The notes: generated by a model not told the origin, from the letters alone. A stretch of DNA of 64,000 nt from Tolypeutes matacus (GCA_026826555.1 JAKSZT010054565.1:4762728-4826727), one strand, 5' to 3'. Positions 33,231 to 46,125 are shown, counted from the stretch's first letter. A program made the numbers and translations.

Positions 33231-33700
33231 GTAGGAAGCTTAGCTGTTTGTCATGTCTATTGCCTTTATCATCATGTTGCTTATCCAAGCTGGGTCAGGG
33301 AGGCTTTCCCTGGTCTTCACCCAACGTCCCGAGTCAGCAAGTATTTCACGTGCCACGTGCTTGTCCTGGCTTGTCTCTGGTGGTCCTTGATTAAAGTTTC
33401 AGGTATTGTCTCTCCTTGGGGGATGTGCTTTTGAATGGGGGCTCTGGGAAACAGGGAGACCTTTGAAGCTAAAAGGAACAAGGTGTCAGCAAGTATAGTT
33501 CCCTTGGAGTCCGTTCAGCCAAGGTGGGCTGGTTCTGCTGCGGTTGAGGCCACGCCCTCACATTAGAGGGTACTGTTTAGGGGCTGCTGCTCCAGTGAGA
33601 GGCGAGAGCCAGAACAGCAAGCGGAGGCCACACGGTGTGCGCGATGGCAGAGGTGGCTGGGGGCACTAGCACCCAACTGGAAGAACATGAGCCCCTGGCC
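33231..33700. other. Intronic sequence, no gene seen
   Basis: Nothing recognised. Confidence 0.4.
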
Positions 33701-34000
33701 ATCCCTCCACCCTCCTCTCACTCAAAGCCCCCACCCTGTTCTCCAAAGGTTTCATGCTCTTTCCCGCCTCTGGACCTTTGCTCAATCTTTGTCTGCTGCC
33801 TCAATCTGGAGTTCTCCTTCTGCTACACCCTCTAATAGGGCAGCCTCACCCGCCAGCTCTCAGTGCAGCTGTGTCCACCTCAGGTAACCTTTTCCTCATC
33901 ACCCCAGACCCAGCCATCGTGTCCATGAGATGCATCCATCAAAACCCTTTCTTTACCTTGGTAGAACTTCTCACAACAGTAGCTGAACAAATAAAACATT
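33701..34000 (+). repeat. Probable L2 LINE 3' fragment
   Basis: CCGCCTCTGGACCTTTGCTC, ATCTGGAGTTCTCCTTCTGC and AGGTAACCTTTTCCTCATC follow the L2 order. The 3' end is missing and the DAS dimer lies just beyond. Confidence 0.6.
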
Positions 34001-34040
34001 CACGTCTATCTCTCTGTTCCATGGGGCAAGGACGATGAGG

Positions 34041-34302
34041 TTTTTTTATTTCTTTGGGTGTTTTGTTTTGTTTTGTTTTGCTTTGCTTTGTTTGGAAGTA
34101 ATGGGTGCTGGGAAGTGAACCCGGGGCCTCGTATGTGAGAAGTCGATGCTCAACCTCTAGAGCCACATCTGCTCCTCTGAGTTGGTGTTTATGTTTGTTT
34201 ACTTGTTGTTTGTTTCTGTTTTTCTTAGGAAGCACCAGAACCGAACCGGGACCTCCCATGTGGGAAGCAGGCACTCAACCGCTTGAGCCACATCCACATC
34301 CC
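34041..34302 (-). mobile_element. Dimeric tRNA-derived SINE (xenarthran DAS-type)
   Basis: Read on the minus strand: a first tRNA-like head (GGATGTGGCTCAAGCGGTTG, then CTGCTTCCCACATGGGAGG and GGTTCGGTTC), an A/C-rich linker, a second head (GCAGATGTGGCTCTAGAGG, then GAGGCCCCGGGTTCACTTCC) and an A-rich tail built of AAAAC/AAAGC units. Two head units joined by a linker is the DAS dimer layout I recall from armadillo and sloth genomes. No clear target duplication was found. Confidence 0.8.
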
Positions 34303-35309
34303 TCTCTGATCTTTTTAAAATGTTTGCTGTTGCTTACCACCCAGCACAGTGCTAACCGAAACTTAGAAATCATCACCTATTTTCCAAGCAAAGGAATGGA
34401 TGGATGGACAAAGGAAGGAAGGAGAGGGGCGGCCAGAAGGGAAAGGGAGAGGAATATGGTCCAGGCCAAGGGGCACACCTGAGCTGAGGTGCAAGGACAG
34501 GACACTGTGCTCAGGGCAGGAACCTAGAGGCAGGTCAGTGTGGCAGAGTGAAGCTCGGCAAAGGTTGTGAGCAAGGTCAGGCAGACGGAACCTGCTGGGG
34601 AGCTCACACTTCACTCCAAGGGAGAAGGGAGGTGGGCGGGCCTTTCCGCCTTTCCAGTTTACAGCGACAACGTGGCTGCTCAGCATCCCTCTTTCCCCTT
34701 TCATAGTCAGGCCCAGGACACTGACAGCATGCCCCCCACCCCACCGCCCACCCCACCTCACTCCGCTCTCTCGACGGCTCACTTTGAGGCCATCAACATT
34801 TCCCATCACTGCCATGCGAAAAGTAAGTACATCATACGTTAATTTGTATTGTCACTGTGCCGTAGCTCCGTGGTAAAGAACACATTCATTTTTAATCCAC
34901 TATGAATAATATATAAATATGTATACAGTGTGGAGGGTCAGGCGGAGTAAGGAGAAAGCAAGTCGTACATTGTTTATAACAAAAGTGGAGAAACGAGATA
35001 TTTTTCTTACTTGCTAGGATGGAAATATCTGCTCTTTCCCTTCACCTAAGGGGGAGAAGAAAATGCCTGCCCTTGGGGGGACCATCCATTCATTACAACC
35101 CCACACGTGTGGGCAGCTGGCTTCATGGGAGAGGTGAGCTGCATCTACAGGGCTTCCAGTCTCTCCAAAAAGATGGTTTCTCCTCAGGTGCGGGGCAGCG
35201 AGGAAGGAAGGGGGCAGGGGGCAGGGGGCCATCCTCTTGTGCTGAGTCCTGGGGCGGTGAGAGTTCCTGTAGATGGCAATGTCCATCCATCTACCCCTCA
35301 AAGCCCTTT
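34303..35309. other. Intronic sequence, no gene seen
   Basis: A CCACCC-rich stretch lies near 34736-34760. The 150-residue minus frame (34363-34815) lacks any domain. Confidence 0.4.
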
Positions 35310-35480
35310 GACAGACATTGCCTCAACTTGTCCCCGCAACTACAGAGAGGTTGAGAGGGCAGAGAGCTGGCTTCCCCTTTTACAGGCATGAGAGGCCAAG
35401 CCCAGGGAGATGGAAGGATGGCCCAGCGTCACGTACACAGAGCTACCTGGTTCATGACGTGTCTCAGTACAGGTGCTGCT
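35310..35480 (-). repeat. MIR SINE, diverged
   Basis: TTTTACAGGCATGAGAGGCC and GCGTCACGTACACAGAGC correspond to the antisense MIR core (TTTTACAGATGAGGAAACTG, then GGTCACACAGC). Confidence 0.65.
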
Positions 35481-35631
35481 CATCTCTCTGCCCCTCCTCC
35501 ACTGAGTGCAGAGCCCGCGTTGGAAGGTTCTCTACAAAGGGGAGGATCTTCCACCATGACTGATGGCTGCCCCAGGAGGGACTTCATGGACCCTGAAGGG
35601 ATGTGAATCATAACATGGGTGTGTGCTATTG

Positions 35632-35650
35632 CACACACACACACACACAC
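35632..35650 (+). repeat. (CA)n microsatellite
   Basis: About nine CA units. Confidence 0.95.
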
Positions 35651-37977
35651 GCCCCACCCCACTCCCTTGAGGCACAAGCACCACCAGCACCACCGTGGCC
35701 ATGAGGAGTCCATCGAAGCCTGGCCTTGAGCACTTGGTGGCCGCCAAGACACAGGGGCCATGAGCTCTCTGCGGAAGCTCTGGCTGCGCAGCTCCCTGAA
35801 TCCATCCCATTTCCATAAGCACACATTGAGCACCTGCTGCATGCATGCCCCGAGCAGACTGCTTTGAGAATGATGCAGGACTTTCAGCGCTGCAGGGTGG
35901 GAAGGGTATCCATTGGGCACGCCAGCCAAAATGCCCCCCTGTGCAAGCTGTCAGACCCACCACTCGCATGATTGGAACCCATGTGTGAGAAGGAAGTGGC
36001 CAAACACTCTTGAGAGGAGGTGATCAAACTCCTTCTCAACAAGACTCCCTAGGGTTTCCAGTCTGAAGATCCCTCAGAGGCCCAAAGGGGTCCCTGGGAG
36101 AAAAAGAACCACCTTGAGGAAGAAAAAGAACCACGTGTGGTTTGCCAGAGAAAGGGCCTACCCATAGAGGATAGGGGCACAATCCCAGACATCGAAAAAA
36201 GGGCATTCTAGAATGCGGAGAAACAGTCCCCAAAGTCGTGTTACAGGGTTGAGAAAAGGAAGAGGGTCCAGAAGAGGGTCAGTTGTGTAAATGGTGGGGA
36301 TAGGAGTTCCCCCAGGTGGACAGAGTGAGACAGCCAGGTTCCTGCGCCCTCACCCCACTGAGCCAAATCTCAGACCCAGGCTAGTCTTTCAGGTCATGCA
36401 CACAGGGGCCTTTTATTGTTCATTAAAATAAACTATTGAAGACCAGAGGCTGGTAAATGAAAAGCAGCATCTCCACCACAACTGTTCCATCAGCCTGGCC
36501 ACCATCCCCTTGCATCCCGGGTAGGTGTAGACCCTAAGAAAGCTGGGGAGGATGGGAGAATCCTGGCTGACAGAGAGAGAAGCTTGGGTCAGGACCCAAC
36601 GAGCAGAGCTGCAGAGACCTCCCAGGTCCTGCAGCACCCTTAGGCACACCCATCCAGAGATTCTAGCTCCCCTTTTCCTTTCTAGAACGTCCTCCTGGGA
36701 GCACAGGGTCATGGAGTATGTCTAACCTAACCCAGGAGGTTCTCCTGCAACCTCACTCAATGGCACCATCTTCCTGAAGGCACCTGGAGATGAAGTAGTG
36801 AAAGAAGTAGTCCTTGGAGGCAGCTCACTACAGGGCCAGAGGGCCACCTGAGCATGCAAGAGTCACATCTAAGTGATATCAAGAAGCACTCCTTAACAAC
36901 AGCACTTTTCCCACCGCAGCCCAACTGGAGCGCTCTGGACTTCCTGAAACTAAGGGCATTTGCAAAATGCATTCTGATAGCTAAGAAAGTGACTCTTCCT
37001 AGAGGGAGCTGTTCTAAATTTGCCCCTCAGAGGTGGGCCCCACCAATGTGTTGGTACCAGCAGGTTGACCAGCAGGACAGGCCTTCAGGTGGTCATCTGG
37101 CTTCCGCTGTGGCTGTCCTTTTCTTTGAAGCTTCCATTTGAGGGTTTGTTGCTCTGACTCTGAAGCTGTAAACTGGGATGGTCCTTGCCCAAGATCCCTA
37201 GTCATCCTTCTATCAGATTCAAGAGGCTCACCAGCGGCAATGAAATCGGTAAAATTATACATACAGAAAGAGCTGTTTTCTCAGTTGTATATATTATACA
37301 ATTTTTCAAAATTTCCTTAATTCCAAATAAGCAAGAATGGCTGCAATCAGGTACATAATTTATGTTTTCAGTTTTTTAAAAAAATATTCATCCATCTAAT
37401 CAAACACACTAGAGTACTTTGGAATACCCTTAGTGCAAATAATGTTAGGTTTTAAATTTCTTGTGATTTGGGTTTTAATTTAACAGCCTACAAAAATTTA
37501 CTATTTTAAAAGTGAGTTCTGATCCATGTGGTAATGGATTAGAGTTGGATGCATTAGTAGGAACTCATGATTAAGTTAATATGTGTACAAATGGATACCT
37601 ATAGAATTATTTATAGATATGTGTATATAACCATACACTCACGTATCTTCCTTGCTCTGTCAGCTGAGAGGGCCTAGAAGAAACAATATCCCAATAGCAA
37701 TGAGCACACCTAGAACCCAGAGCTTGGTTTCTAATATCAGTCTCCAAAAAAAGGAGCCAGGACTCCTTGGAGAAATGACTATTTCTAGGCCTGGGGCAGG
37801 AAATATCTAAGATGAGTCTGGAGCATCTTACTTTCAGAAAGTAAGAAAGTATTTAAAAAAAGGAAAGAAAAAGAAAAAAGATGAGGTTATGCTAAAAGAA
37901 CACAGGATTGAGCAACAAATTTTTAAAAATATAGTACTGGAGTATACTCTAGTATAAAATATACTATATATGTTGGT

Positions 37978-37981
<4 letters not shown>
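35651..37981. other. Intronic sequence, no gene seen
   Basis: Nothing recognised up to about 37300. Very AT-rich afterwards. A short local duplication of GAAAAAGAACCAC lies near 36101 and 36122. Confidence 0.4.

Positions 37982-38009
<28 letters not shown>
37982..38009 (+). repeat. (TA)14 microsatellite
   Basis: Uninterrupted TA units in a strongly AT-rich stretch. Confidence 0.95.
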
Positions 38010-38089
38010 ATGATATATGCATATATGCAAACATAATACTTATATACATACCATGGATTTACCACAGTCCAACATATCCAATATATATC

Positions 38090-38795
38090 TATTGGGTATT
38101 TCATAGTATAAAATAAATATCCATGAGTCTATACTAATACAAATAAATTATTTAATAAATAAATGCATACAGAAGAATAGACAAATCTCCCATGCACAAG
38201 AACTTCAAATAATTTATGTAGATGTTCCCCTCTCAAGGAGGTAGAGTCCAACTACCCATTCCTTAAGTATGCACTTCACATAGTGACCTTCTTCCAAAGA
38301 GTATAGTGTAGAAAGAGGGGAAAGAGTCACTTTTTGGTGCACCCTGACACACGACCTCAGCCAGGCAGTCAAGGTCATGTTGCTGGCACATACTCTTGAT
38401 ATGTGTTAAGAAAGGCACTTTACCTCTGCCTCCCAAAACCCATGACCCCAATCTAACCATGAGAAAAACAGCAGACAAACCAGAATTTGAAGGGCAGTCT
38501 ACACAATTTTTGAGCAGTACTCAAGGTCATTGAAAACAAGGATAGTCTGAGAAACTTTCACAGCCAAGGGGAGACATGGTGACTAAATGTAAGGTGGATA
38601 GGCTCAAGAACAGATAAAGGGAAGTACTTACAACCTAAGGAAAGCTGAATAATGTGTGGAGTCTAATTAATAATAAGGTATCAGTAGTGGTTCATTATTT
38701 GTTTCAAATGTACCACACTAAAGTAAGATATTAATAATAGGGGAAAGAATTTGAGACACATGGGAATTTCCTATACTGTCTTTGCCACTAAGAGT
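38090..38795 (+). mobile_element. L1 LINE 3'-UTR fragment (old L1M type), sense plus
   Basis: Readable landmarks in order: GAGTCTATACTAATACAAAT, GTGACCTTCTTCCAAAGAGT, CACGACCTCAGCCAGGCAG, AATCTAACCATGAGAAAAAC, AGCAGACAAACCAGAATTTG, GTCTGAGAAACTTTCACAGC, GGTGACTAAATGTAAGGTGG and TATACTGTCTTTGCC. This matches the 3' region of mammalian L1M elements. No open reading frame remains. Confidence 0.85.
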
Positions 38796-38828
38796 GTAGC
38801 CCCAATATCACAGAGCCAGGAAGGTGAC

Positions 38829-39261
38829 TGTTAGGGATTGAATCAATCATGTCCCCCACAAAAGGCATGTTTCGTCTCAACCCCTGGTCTTGTGGGTGAG
38901 AACCCATTTGCAAATAGGACCTTTGAAGATGTTATTGGTTAAGGTGAGCCCACACTGAATGAGGGGTCCTTCACCCAATATGGCTGAAGTCCTTATAAAC
39001 AAAGGAAATTAGACACAGAAGCAGCAGCCAATGGGAGCAGCCAGAAGGTGGAAGACAATGGAGCCCCAAAGAGAAATGAGAAGATGCCGCCATGTGCAAT
39101 GCCATGGGACAGAAAAGCCAAGGAACCCCAAAGACTACCGACCAGCTGGAAGATACCAACCCCTGGAGGAAGCAAACCTCTGAAATCATGAGCCAATAAA
39201 TTCCTGTTCTAAAGCTGCCCCATTTTATGGCATTTGTTTTAGCAGCCAAGAGACTTTAAAA
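38829..39261 (+). mobile_element. Solo LTR, ERVL-MaLR-type, with perfect 5-bp target duplication
   Basis: The LTR starts TGTTAGGGATTGAATCAATC and runs through CATGTCCCCCACAAAAGGC, ACCCATTTGCAAATAGGACC, AATATGGCTGAAGTCCTTAT and GAGCCAATAAATTCCTGTTC (AATAAA signal) to a GCAGCCAAGAGAC end. GTGAC is present on both sides (38824-38828 and 39262-39266). A 5-bp duplication is characteristic of ERVL/MaLR insertions. No internal viral sequence is present. Confidence 0.85.
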
Positions 39262-39429
39262 GTGACATTTAAACTTCTCCAGGAGGAGGGGGTAAGGAGC
39301 ACACCATGCCTTGCTGGGCCTGCAACCCGAGGACAGGGAAGGCAGCACCATGGGGTTTGGGTAACAATCGCCAGCCTGACAAAGATATACAGCATTTTTA
39401 TTACTCAAGCCCAGCAGGAAGAGTGTCTC
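39262..39429. other. Intronic sequence between LTR and MIR
   Basis: Nothing recognised. Confidence 0.4.
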
Positions 39430-39660
39430 CTGGCATCAAATGCCTGGATTCAAACCTTCTGTCTCTTTCATGCTCTGTGCTCTTGGGCCAGATATTTAAC
39501 CTATCTAGGTCTCAGTTTTCTGATCTATAAAATGGGCATAATGATCGTAGCTCACTGAGAGGGTTTTCATGAGCATTAATTTGAGATAAGACCTGGAAAA
39601 TGCTTAGCACCACGTGTGGCCTGTGGAAAGAGCAAAATAAGTGGTTGATAAATACAGTAG
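39430..39660 (+). repeat. MIR SINE
   Basis: Near full-length MIR order: GCCTGGATTCAAACCTTCTG, TGCTCTTGGGCCAGATATTT, CAGTTTTCTGATCTATAAAA, GAGGGTTTTCATGAGCATTA, GACCTGGAAAATGCTTAGCA and a GTTGATAAATACAG end. Confidence 0.85.
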
Positions 39661-39669
39661 CATTTATGA

Positions 39670-39830
39670 AGCTAAAATGGTCCCTAGAGGGACCTGCTGT
39701 GTGACAGCCCTTGGATGAAAAATCTCTGTGCATACTACAGTCAGAGCAGACGAGGACACTGAGCCTCTGAGAGGCTCCGCATTTGTCCAAAGGCACCAAG
39801 CCAGCAAAAGGCAGTGTGCAACTCTATAAA
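39670..39830 (-). repeat. Possible MIR SINE, diverged
   Basis: CGAGGACACTGAGCCTCTGA and TTTGTCCAAAGGCACCAAGC match the antisense MIR core. Boundaries uncertain. Confidence 0.6.
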
Positions 39831-40959
39831 AGGCCTCGACCCCCTGTGTCTTGCTGCTTTCCCACAGTTTGAAGATCAAGTCCAGTTAGTATGAAAGCTT
39901 AGAAGACGAGGCTGGATTCTGGGAAGGTGTTTCTCCCAGCTCAGCCCCACACCCATGTCACAGGGCACCTCTGGATGTGGGGCCTCCAGGAAGGTCCTGC
40001 CCTGCCTTTGGGCCTCACCCAGCTTTCCTTACTCAGAAATTTCCCGTTCATGCGCAGGCCCGGGCTGTGGAATGTTGCCTTCAACCTGGTCATTCATGGG
40101 CCCCAGGCTGCCTGTTACCCAGGGACACCAGCTTGCCTGGTGGGTGGTCCTGAGCCAGCCTGACGTGCAACCGGCCGGCACTCCTCGGCAACTATTGATC
40201 CAGGACCTTAAATCATTCCCCGGGTTTCATGAAAGCATTTATGTTGATCATTAAATAACCTTCAAAGGGTCGATGAACTGACTTTCCTTTTTGGAAGATT
40301 TTAGATGTGTAATATAATAATACTCCAACAATATCCAGTGTTTGTCTCTGGGTGAGCGCCTTAGATCCTGGAAGAAATGCTGGGAGAGGCAGAAGACAGA
40401 GGACCCTGGGGGGTGGGGCAAGCTGTGTGCCTGCCTGCATCACAGCCACCTAGCCCATCCTGGAACTCTTTTCTCTCACGCAGCCTTTCCAAGGGGATGC
40501 CAGGAACACAAGCGCTCAGCAAGGTGACATGAGGTGGAACCAAGCTGACTACATTTTAGGTTAGCAGCTTTGGGGAAAAAAACGAGTGAATCAAAGTTGG
40601 AGAATTTTGCTAAAGTAAAGCTCAAGTTATTTTTGTGCAGTTTCCAGTAAATTAAATTTTAAAATATTAAGTAAAGTTATTCAGGTGGTGTAGGAAATGA
40701 TTCTAAAATGAGCTGTTGCAGTGCTGGGCTGGTCCCATTTTCAATACCTCTATCCTCCCTCCTTAGAGATATTGGGCTACAAGGAGTTATCTGAGTACCA
40801 GTGCAACAAGATGAGCAGGAAAGACATAAGGAATAGGTGGGGAATTGATAACAGCCAGCCCTGTCCCCTCCACCATGGGACACTATCAGGCCACTGGGTC
40901 AAGACCCCACACTAGGGTAATGGTGAGGACTCTCAAGCAAAGAAAAGGACAGCAAAAGG
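39831..40959. other. Intronic sequence, no gene seen
   Basis: The block around 40200-40340 is AT-rich, lacks a repeat signature and may be a conserved element; not tested. Confidence 0.35.
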
Positions 40960-41360
40960 ACAGTCCCTGAAGCTCCTTTGTGCTCTTACCCTCCTCTGCT
41001 CTCCAACCTTCTGTGGCTCCCTATTTCTTGCCCCAGCATCTTGCCTCCTTGGCCTGGCTTCCCCTTCTTACCTAATATATATTGCTGCCCTCACTAGGAA
41101 CTTGCCTATTCCCAGCCCCCAAATCTCCTTCCACTCAGACCTGCCAAAGTTCTAATGCCTCCATGAAGCCTTTCTCAGATCCCAGCTGGAGTGCTGCACC
41201 GGTACTTATCAGAGGCCCCACACGATTAGGCAGTTAATTAAGTGCCGTCCACATTGCTCACTAATTGCCTCCTGTGATGAGAACTTGGTGAGTCTTTCCC
41301 TTCCCCCTATGGGGCTGTAAAACTCCTGCCAGCCCCACACATAGTAGGGGCTGGATGACA
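40960..41360 (+). repeat. L2 LINE 3' region
   Basis: TGCCTCCATGAAGCCTTTCT, CAGATCCCAGCTGGAGTGC and a terminal CCACACATAGTAGGGGCTGG are in L2 order. Confidence 0.7.
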
Positions 41361-42391
41361 GAGGAGGGGGGCAGTTGTTCCTTTTGATCAGCTGCTTATG
41401 ACGGCTAGGGGGTGGGTGTGGGGGGTCACCCCCTCTGCCAGGCCCCTCTCCCATGTTCTCACCTTCACAGAGGCCTGTGCGTACCCTAGATTGTGGGGAG
41501 AGTGGGCACTCACAAGGCAGCCCTGACCTTGAACAGACTCTTCTCAGCTGCTGGGCTGGTGAGGGGCACTCATCTCCCAGCTTTTCTTCTTCCCCTCCAC
41601 CCTGGCACCGCCTTTCACCAAGCTTCCTTCTTCACTGCGGCCACACCGCCTACAGGTGAGCCTGCCAGAATTTCCCATGCACCCTGCTCTTTGGGGTGGG
41701 GGATACCTCGGATGCCCTGCCCCACCCTACCATGTGCCTACCAGGGGAAAAATCCAAGTGCTCTGTGCCCCAGAAGGCCCTGGAACTCCAGTCCAGGCCA
41801 CCACATCGTGTTCATGGAGGGCCCCCACCTTCAGTCCCTGGGTGCTCATTTCCTGCAAGGAAGCACAGCCTTCCACTGAAAGCTCATGGAGCCATGCCTT
41901 CTCCTCCCCACAGCTCCCTCCCCAGGGCCAGGTGCCCAATGTGACCGGGAACCCCCAAAGCCCACAGGCTGCGCCCACGGTGGCCAAGCTGGAAGTGCCA
42001 TGATTCCATCGCCACTCTAGACATAAATGCCTCCACCCTCTCCAGGGGTCCCAGCAGGAAGCCAGCAACATCGTGATGTTCTTGTCCCTAACATGTTAAA
42101 AAAAATGTAACGGATTGCCAGTGTTTAAAAATAAAGAGAGCTCATGTGACAATGTGGATTTCCAGTTCTCTGGAAAAGTCAGAAGATCTGGCAAAATGCT
42201 CCAGAGGTCACCCCTGCGGAGCTGGGTCCCAGCCTAGCGCCCCTTCTGGCTTGCCTGCCCTTTGGCCCACTTTACTCCAGGCATCACCTGCCTGGCATCT
42301 GTGGGCGTTTGAGTTTTCTGTCTCTGCTTTTCACTGGCCTGGCCTAACCAATGGCTCACCTTCTTTTGGGGGGGAGCGGGCTGGGTGAGGA
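41361..42391. other. GC-rich intronic sequence, no gene seen
   Basis: Plus-strand frames (128 residues at 41493-41879, 115 at 41656-42003) and a minus frame of 114 overlap each other without domain signatures. A plus-strand AATAAA occurs at about 42131 with no other support for a terminal exon. Confidence 0.4.
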
Positions 42392-42416
42392 TGTGTGTGT
42401 GTGTGTGTGTGTGTGT
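42392..42416 (+). repeat. (TG)n microsatellite
   Basis: About twelve TG units. Confidence 0.95.
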
Positions 42417-43426
42417 TAATTTGTTTGATGCGTTCCATTCCTATACACACCCAGTGAAATAAACAAGTGGGTGGTCTCTGCTGGTTCAATCGCTTCCTGT
42501 TTTCCATTGCATTGCTTAAAACGAGCACAGCAGCCCCTAATTTTAGTTTCTGTTTCATTATACTATTTAAATACGGGAGGAGGGACAACTCTAACGTGTC
42601 AAGTGATATGGGTGTGAGGCGCACTGTGTCCTACTAGAACAGATGGAAGGTGGGGGGCAAGCCTCTGAAACCACCCAATGCGAAATGCTTTAAGTAAATG
42701 AATATCCAATCCACTAAAAGCTGGTACCCAAGGTTATCTGTGGATAATTCCCTACCCACAGGCATCCTTCTTAAAAACATCAGTACGTTTCCTGGGGGGA
42801 GCTCATTGCTGCAGAGCATCTCACCAAAAACAATGTAGCCGGAGCAATCATATTCCATCAAAATTCAGTGTTGTTGTATTGTATTAATGTGAGTTTATGT
42901 GAGAGAGGGAATCGCACTTCTCTCTTTCCATAAAAGAATCAGACACACACAATCCATATGGACAATATATATCCATATAGATGGGCACACTGGATATATG
43001 TAAAATAGCTACTTTTTATCATGCCCAATTCCACAAATTGGTACTATGAACAATGGAAAATTACAAAGTAAAAAGCACAGATAAAAGCATAAACTTTTCC
43101 ATGCCCAGGCCTCACCGTGTATGTTGTCACATGCCCCCCAAAATAAAATAATAATAATAAAGTGTAGAAGTCTTTTTTTTTTTAATAAAGTCACAAAGGA
43201 AATGCTGCTCCTTTCTTCTCTTTTTTTCCCCCTATAAAAGGCTCTCTAAAATCAAAGGTGTCAGACTTTGCTTTCTCTTCCTGGCATGATCCAGAATACG
43301 GCTGAGGAATGACAGATGTCGGCACCCAGCTGCAATGAAGCATGCTAAAGTTTCCGTCTAATCCACTTATTTCTCTGTAGTCACGTAAACCAAAACAAAT
43401 GGGCAGGGCTTTACATTAGGGAAACG
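42417..43426. other. Intronic sequence, no gene seen
   Basis: Nothing recognised. AT-rich around 42880-43190. Confidence 0.4.
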
Positions 43427-43450
43427 CACACACACACACACACACACACA
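43427..43450 (+). repeat. (CA)12 microsatellite
   Basis: Twelve uninterrupted CA units. Confidence 0.95.
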
Positions 43451-45929
43451 GCAGGACTGTTGCATAACGCAGTCTGCACACCATCTTGGTGTCATTTTCC
43501 CCACCACAGGGGAAAAGGCACCTGGAGGTGAGAACCAGTCCCTCAAAGCAGGGCCCCCAAATGTCAACTCCTGTATCTCTTGGTCCCATGCAAGCCCAGG
43601 CTTCCACAGGGAGAGGGGCGTGCAGGTGGGGTGTGGGTACCAAAGGCGCAGGGAGGCATTCACGGGTCCCGAGCACCCACGTGCAGGCACACGCACTGCC
43701 ACACCAACCCCGCCCAGGTGTGCAAGCCGCTAAACTAAGATGATCAGTGTAATCACCAGCACCACCGTTCCAACTACTTGAATAAATCCAGAGGAATTAT
43801 AAACGGAGCCCGGGTGTAATTAAAGTGAGGGTTGTTAGACTCTTCATTTATAAAACACTTGAAAAGAAAAGCCCTTGTAGGTTTAGCAATGCCACGGGGA
43901 GCAGAGGGAGGGTACGTTAGCCCCTCAGCGTGTAGGGCATCCACCTCCGGAGCCTTCTCTCCCCTTTAAAGCTTGTACGGAGCCAGCAAGGATCAGGAGT
44001 CTGGGGCCCTGTCACTGCCAGCAGTTGCAACAGCTGTGAAGCGCTCTTTCAGCACAAGTCACAAGAAAAGATGTGACGGATTTTGCCCATGGCAGAATGG
44101 CGTTCCGTTTCTGGCCCTTCAGGCAAAAACAGTAAAGGCAAAGAGGAGAACTCGAGCTATCCCCCCTTAAACTTCCCACACCAACCTCAGCAAAACCACA
44201 TGACTCGCCTGCTACAATCTCCCTGGTGTGTTCACTGCTACTTTGGCAGGAAATCAGAATTACTGTTATATAAATTCCATCTGATGCCAGAGCTACCATC
44301 TGTGAGTAAAACTGCTTCACCTACGTCTGCCTGCAAAGCCACTCTCCCAGAGACAAGGGAGAAGGGGGGAAAAAAATTTGATTAATTTGCAGAATGCTTG
44401 TGATTTGCTCATATATTATTATAACTGCTCATCAGCACATGACAAATTCCCAGCCCTCGGTGCAGGCACCCGTTTGGTTTCAGCAGTTTCTTGCGTCGGC
44501 ACCTGACAGACTGCAGGGCCCTAATGATTTTCAGATGCTTACAAACAGTAATTCTATCTTCAGAATAAAAAAGAAAAATCCGTAGGAAGAAAAGAGGAGC
44601 GAGTTAGTCTATTTCATTTCCTTCCTGGATATCAACATGATTTAACTCTTAAGGGCAGCCACAGCTCCAACATGGGGCTTGGTGGGTCTCGTCGCCTCCC
44701 CTTGCAAAGACGAAGACCCCTGGCCCCTGAGGGAAGAAGTGCCAGCCTAGGGTGGGGTACCTGGAGAGGGCCGAGGCTGCACACAGGGGTGCTACCCGGC
44801 GGATCCCGGGGCTGCAACTACAAGCGGCAGCTCTCTCCTTCCCTCCTGGGTTTCGAGGTCCCTCCTGTTTGTCCACTTTGAATATGCTAACAACCTCTCG
44901 CCTTCTCTGCAAACACATCTGCTTCTTCACTACGGTTGGGTTCCTTGCTTTCCCCTGCCCTTTTTTTTTTTCTTCTTCTTCTTCTCTCTTTGCTTTTAAA
45001 ACTCTGATTATGTCTTCTGAAGCCCTGCCTCTGTGCTTGATTGCCTGTTTTAGATTAGAGATTTTAGCAAGGAAACAAAGACTTCAGAACGCACATCAGT
45101 CCCCCATATGAGGGCCCACAGAAGGAAAAGCGATAAAATGTGATGCACCATCTGTCCACAAACAATAACCTGCATGTTTGGAGGCTCACAAATTATTTAG
45201 CACACAACCTTCCCAAATTACGGAGCCTTGACACAGAGCAGAGCCTGGAAGGGGGACCCTCTTTGATGTTTTCTGGCATTTCCCACCCCCCTCGCCCCCA
45301 CCCCCAAATTGATTGCTAACAGTTGAGGAATGTCTCAGTGACAAGAAGATTTTTATTATCTGGATCTTTCTGTTGCATTTGGCCTGGGATTGGGTAGAGG
45401 CAGCCACCCCCCACCACCACCACCACCCCCAAGGCCACAGACCTTTGGGGACTCCTGGGCCAGCTGCAGGGTGAGTCATCTTCCTTCTGTGGGGAGTGGG
45501 GGTGGGGGGGCATCACCTGAGCAGACCCCACTCTTGATACAGAGAGAAACTGATAATCCCTGCCAGGTCAGTGGGCTGGTTTTCCTTGGAAAGCTATTCT
45601 AGATCTCATTTAGGAGCCCCTTAGACTACAGAAATTGAACTCCCTCCTTACCGCCAGCCCTCCACCCACTGAGAAACGTGGTCTTCTTCCTTTCCTAGCA
45701 CAGACTGTTAGAGAGACTCACTGACCTCCAGGCCATAAACTACTCATAATAATTAGCTAGTATCTCTGGCCAAGCTACCAAAATTCCTCATAAAATAATA
45801 AAATAAAAGAGAAGAGAAAGAAGAGCTAAGCATGGCCAAAAGAAAAAGAAATCAGATTTTGTTGTTGGCAGATGCATTTTTTTTATCAGATGTTCCCCAC
45901 CCCTTGCTTTAAACACTGATGATGTACAA
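43451..45929. other. Intronic sequence, no gene seen
   Basis: Low-complexity CTT/T tract at about 44961-44990 and a CCACCA-rich run at about 45408-45429. Frames on both strands lack domains. Confidence 0.4.
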
Positions 45930-46125
45930 GAGTTCCCCACAATATCTTACTCAATTCTCTCACAGCCTTGTGAGGAAGGGGCCATTATTTTGATCCTCCC
46001 ATTTTATAGGTGGGGAAACTGAGGCACAAAGGCAGTCGGAGATGTGTCCAGATGAAGCAGGAAGAGGAGCAGTGGATGTTTTGAAAGCAAGATCTAGGCA
46101 CCCTCCTCTCTGAACCACCAAAGAA
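45930..46125 (-). repeat. MIR SINE
   Basis: CTCACAGCCTTGTGAGGAAG, GATCCTCCCATTTTATAGGT and GGGGAAACTGAGGCACAAAG are the antisense MIR core in order. Confidence 0.85.

Noticed and set aside
41453..42140. Possible plus-strand terminal exon: GC-rich frames followed by AATAAA near 42131
   Set aside because: The hexamer is frequent by chance, there is no convincing acceptor or conserved frame, and frames exist on both strands.
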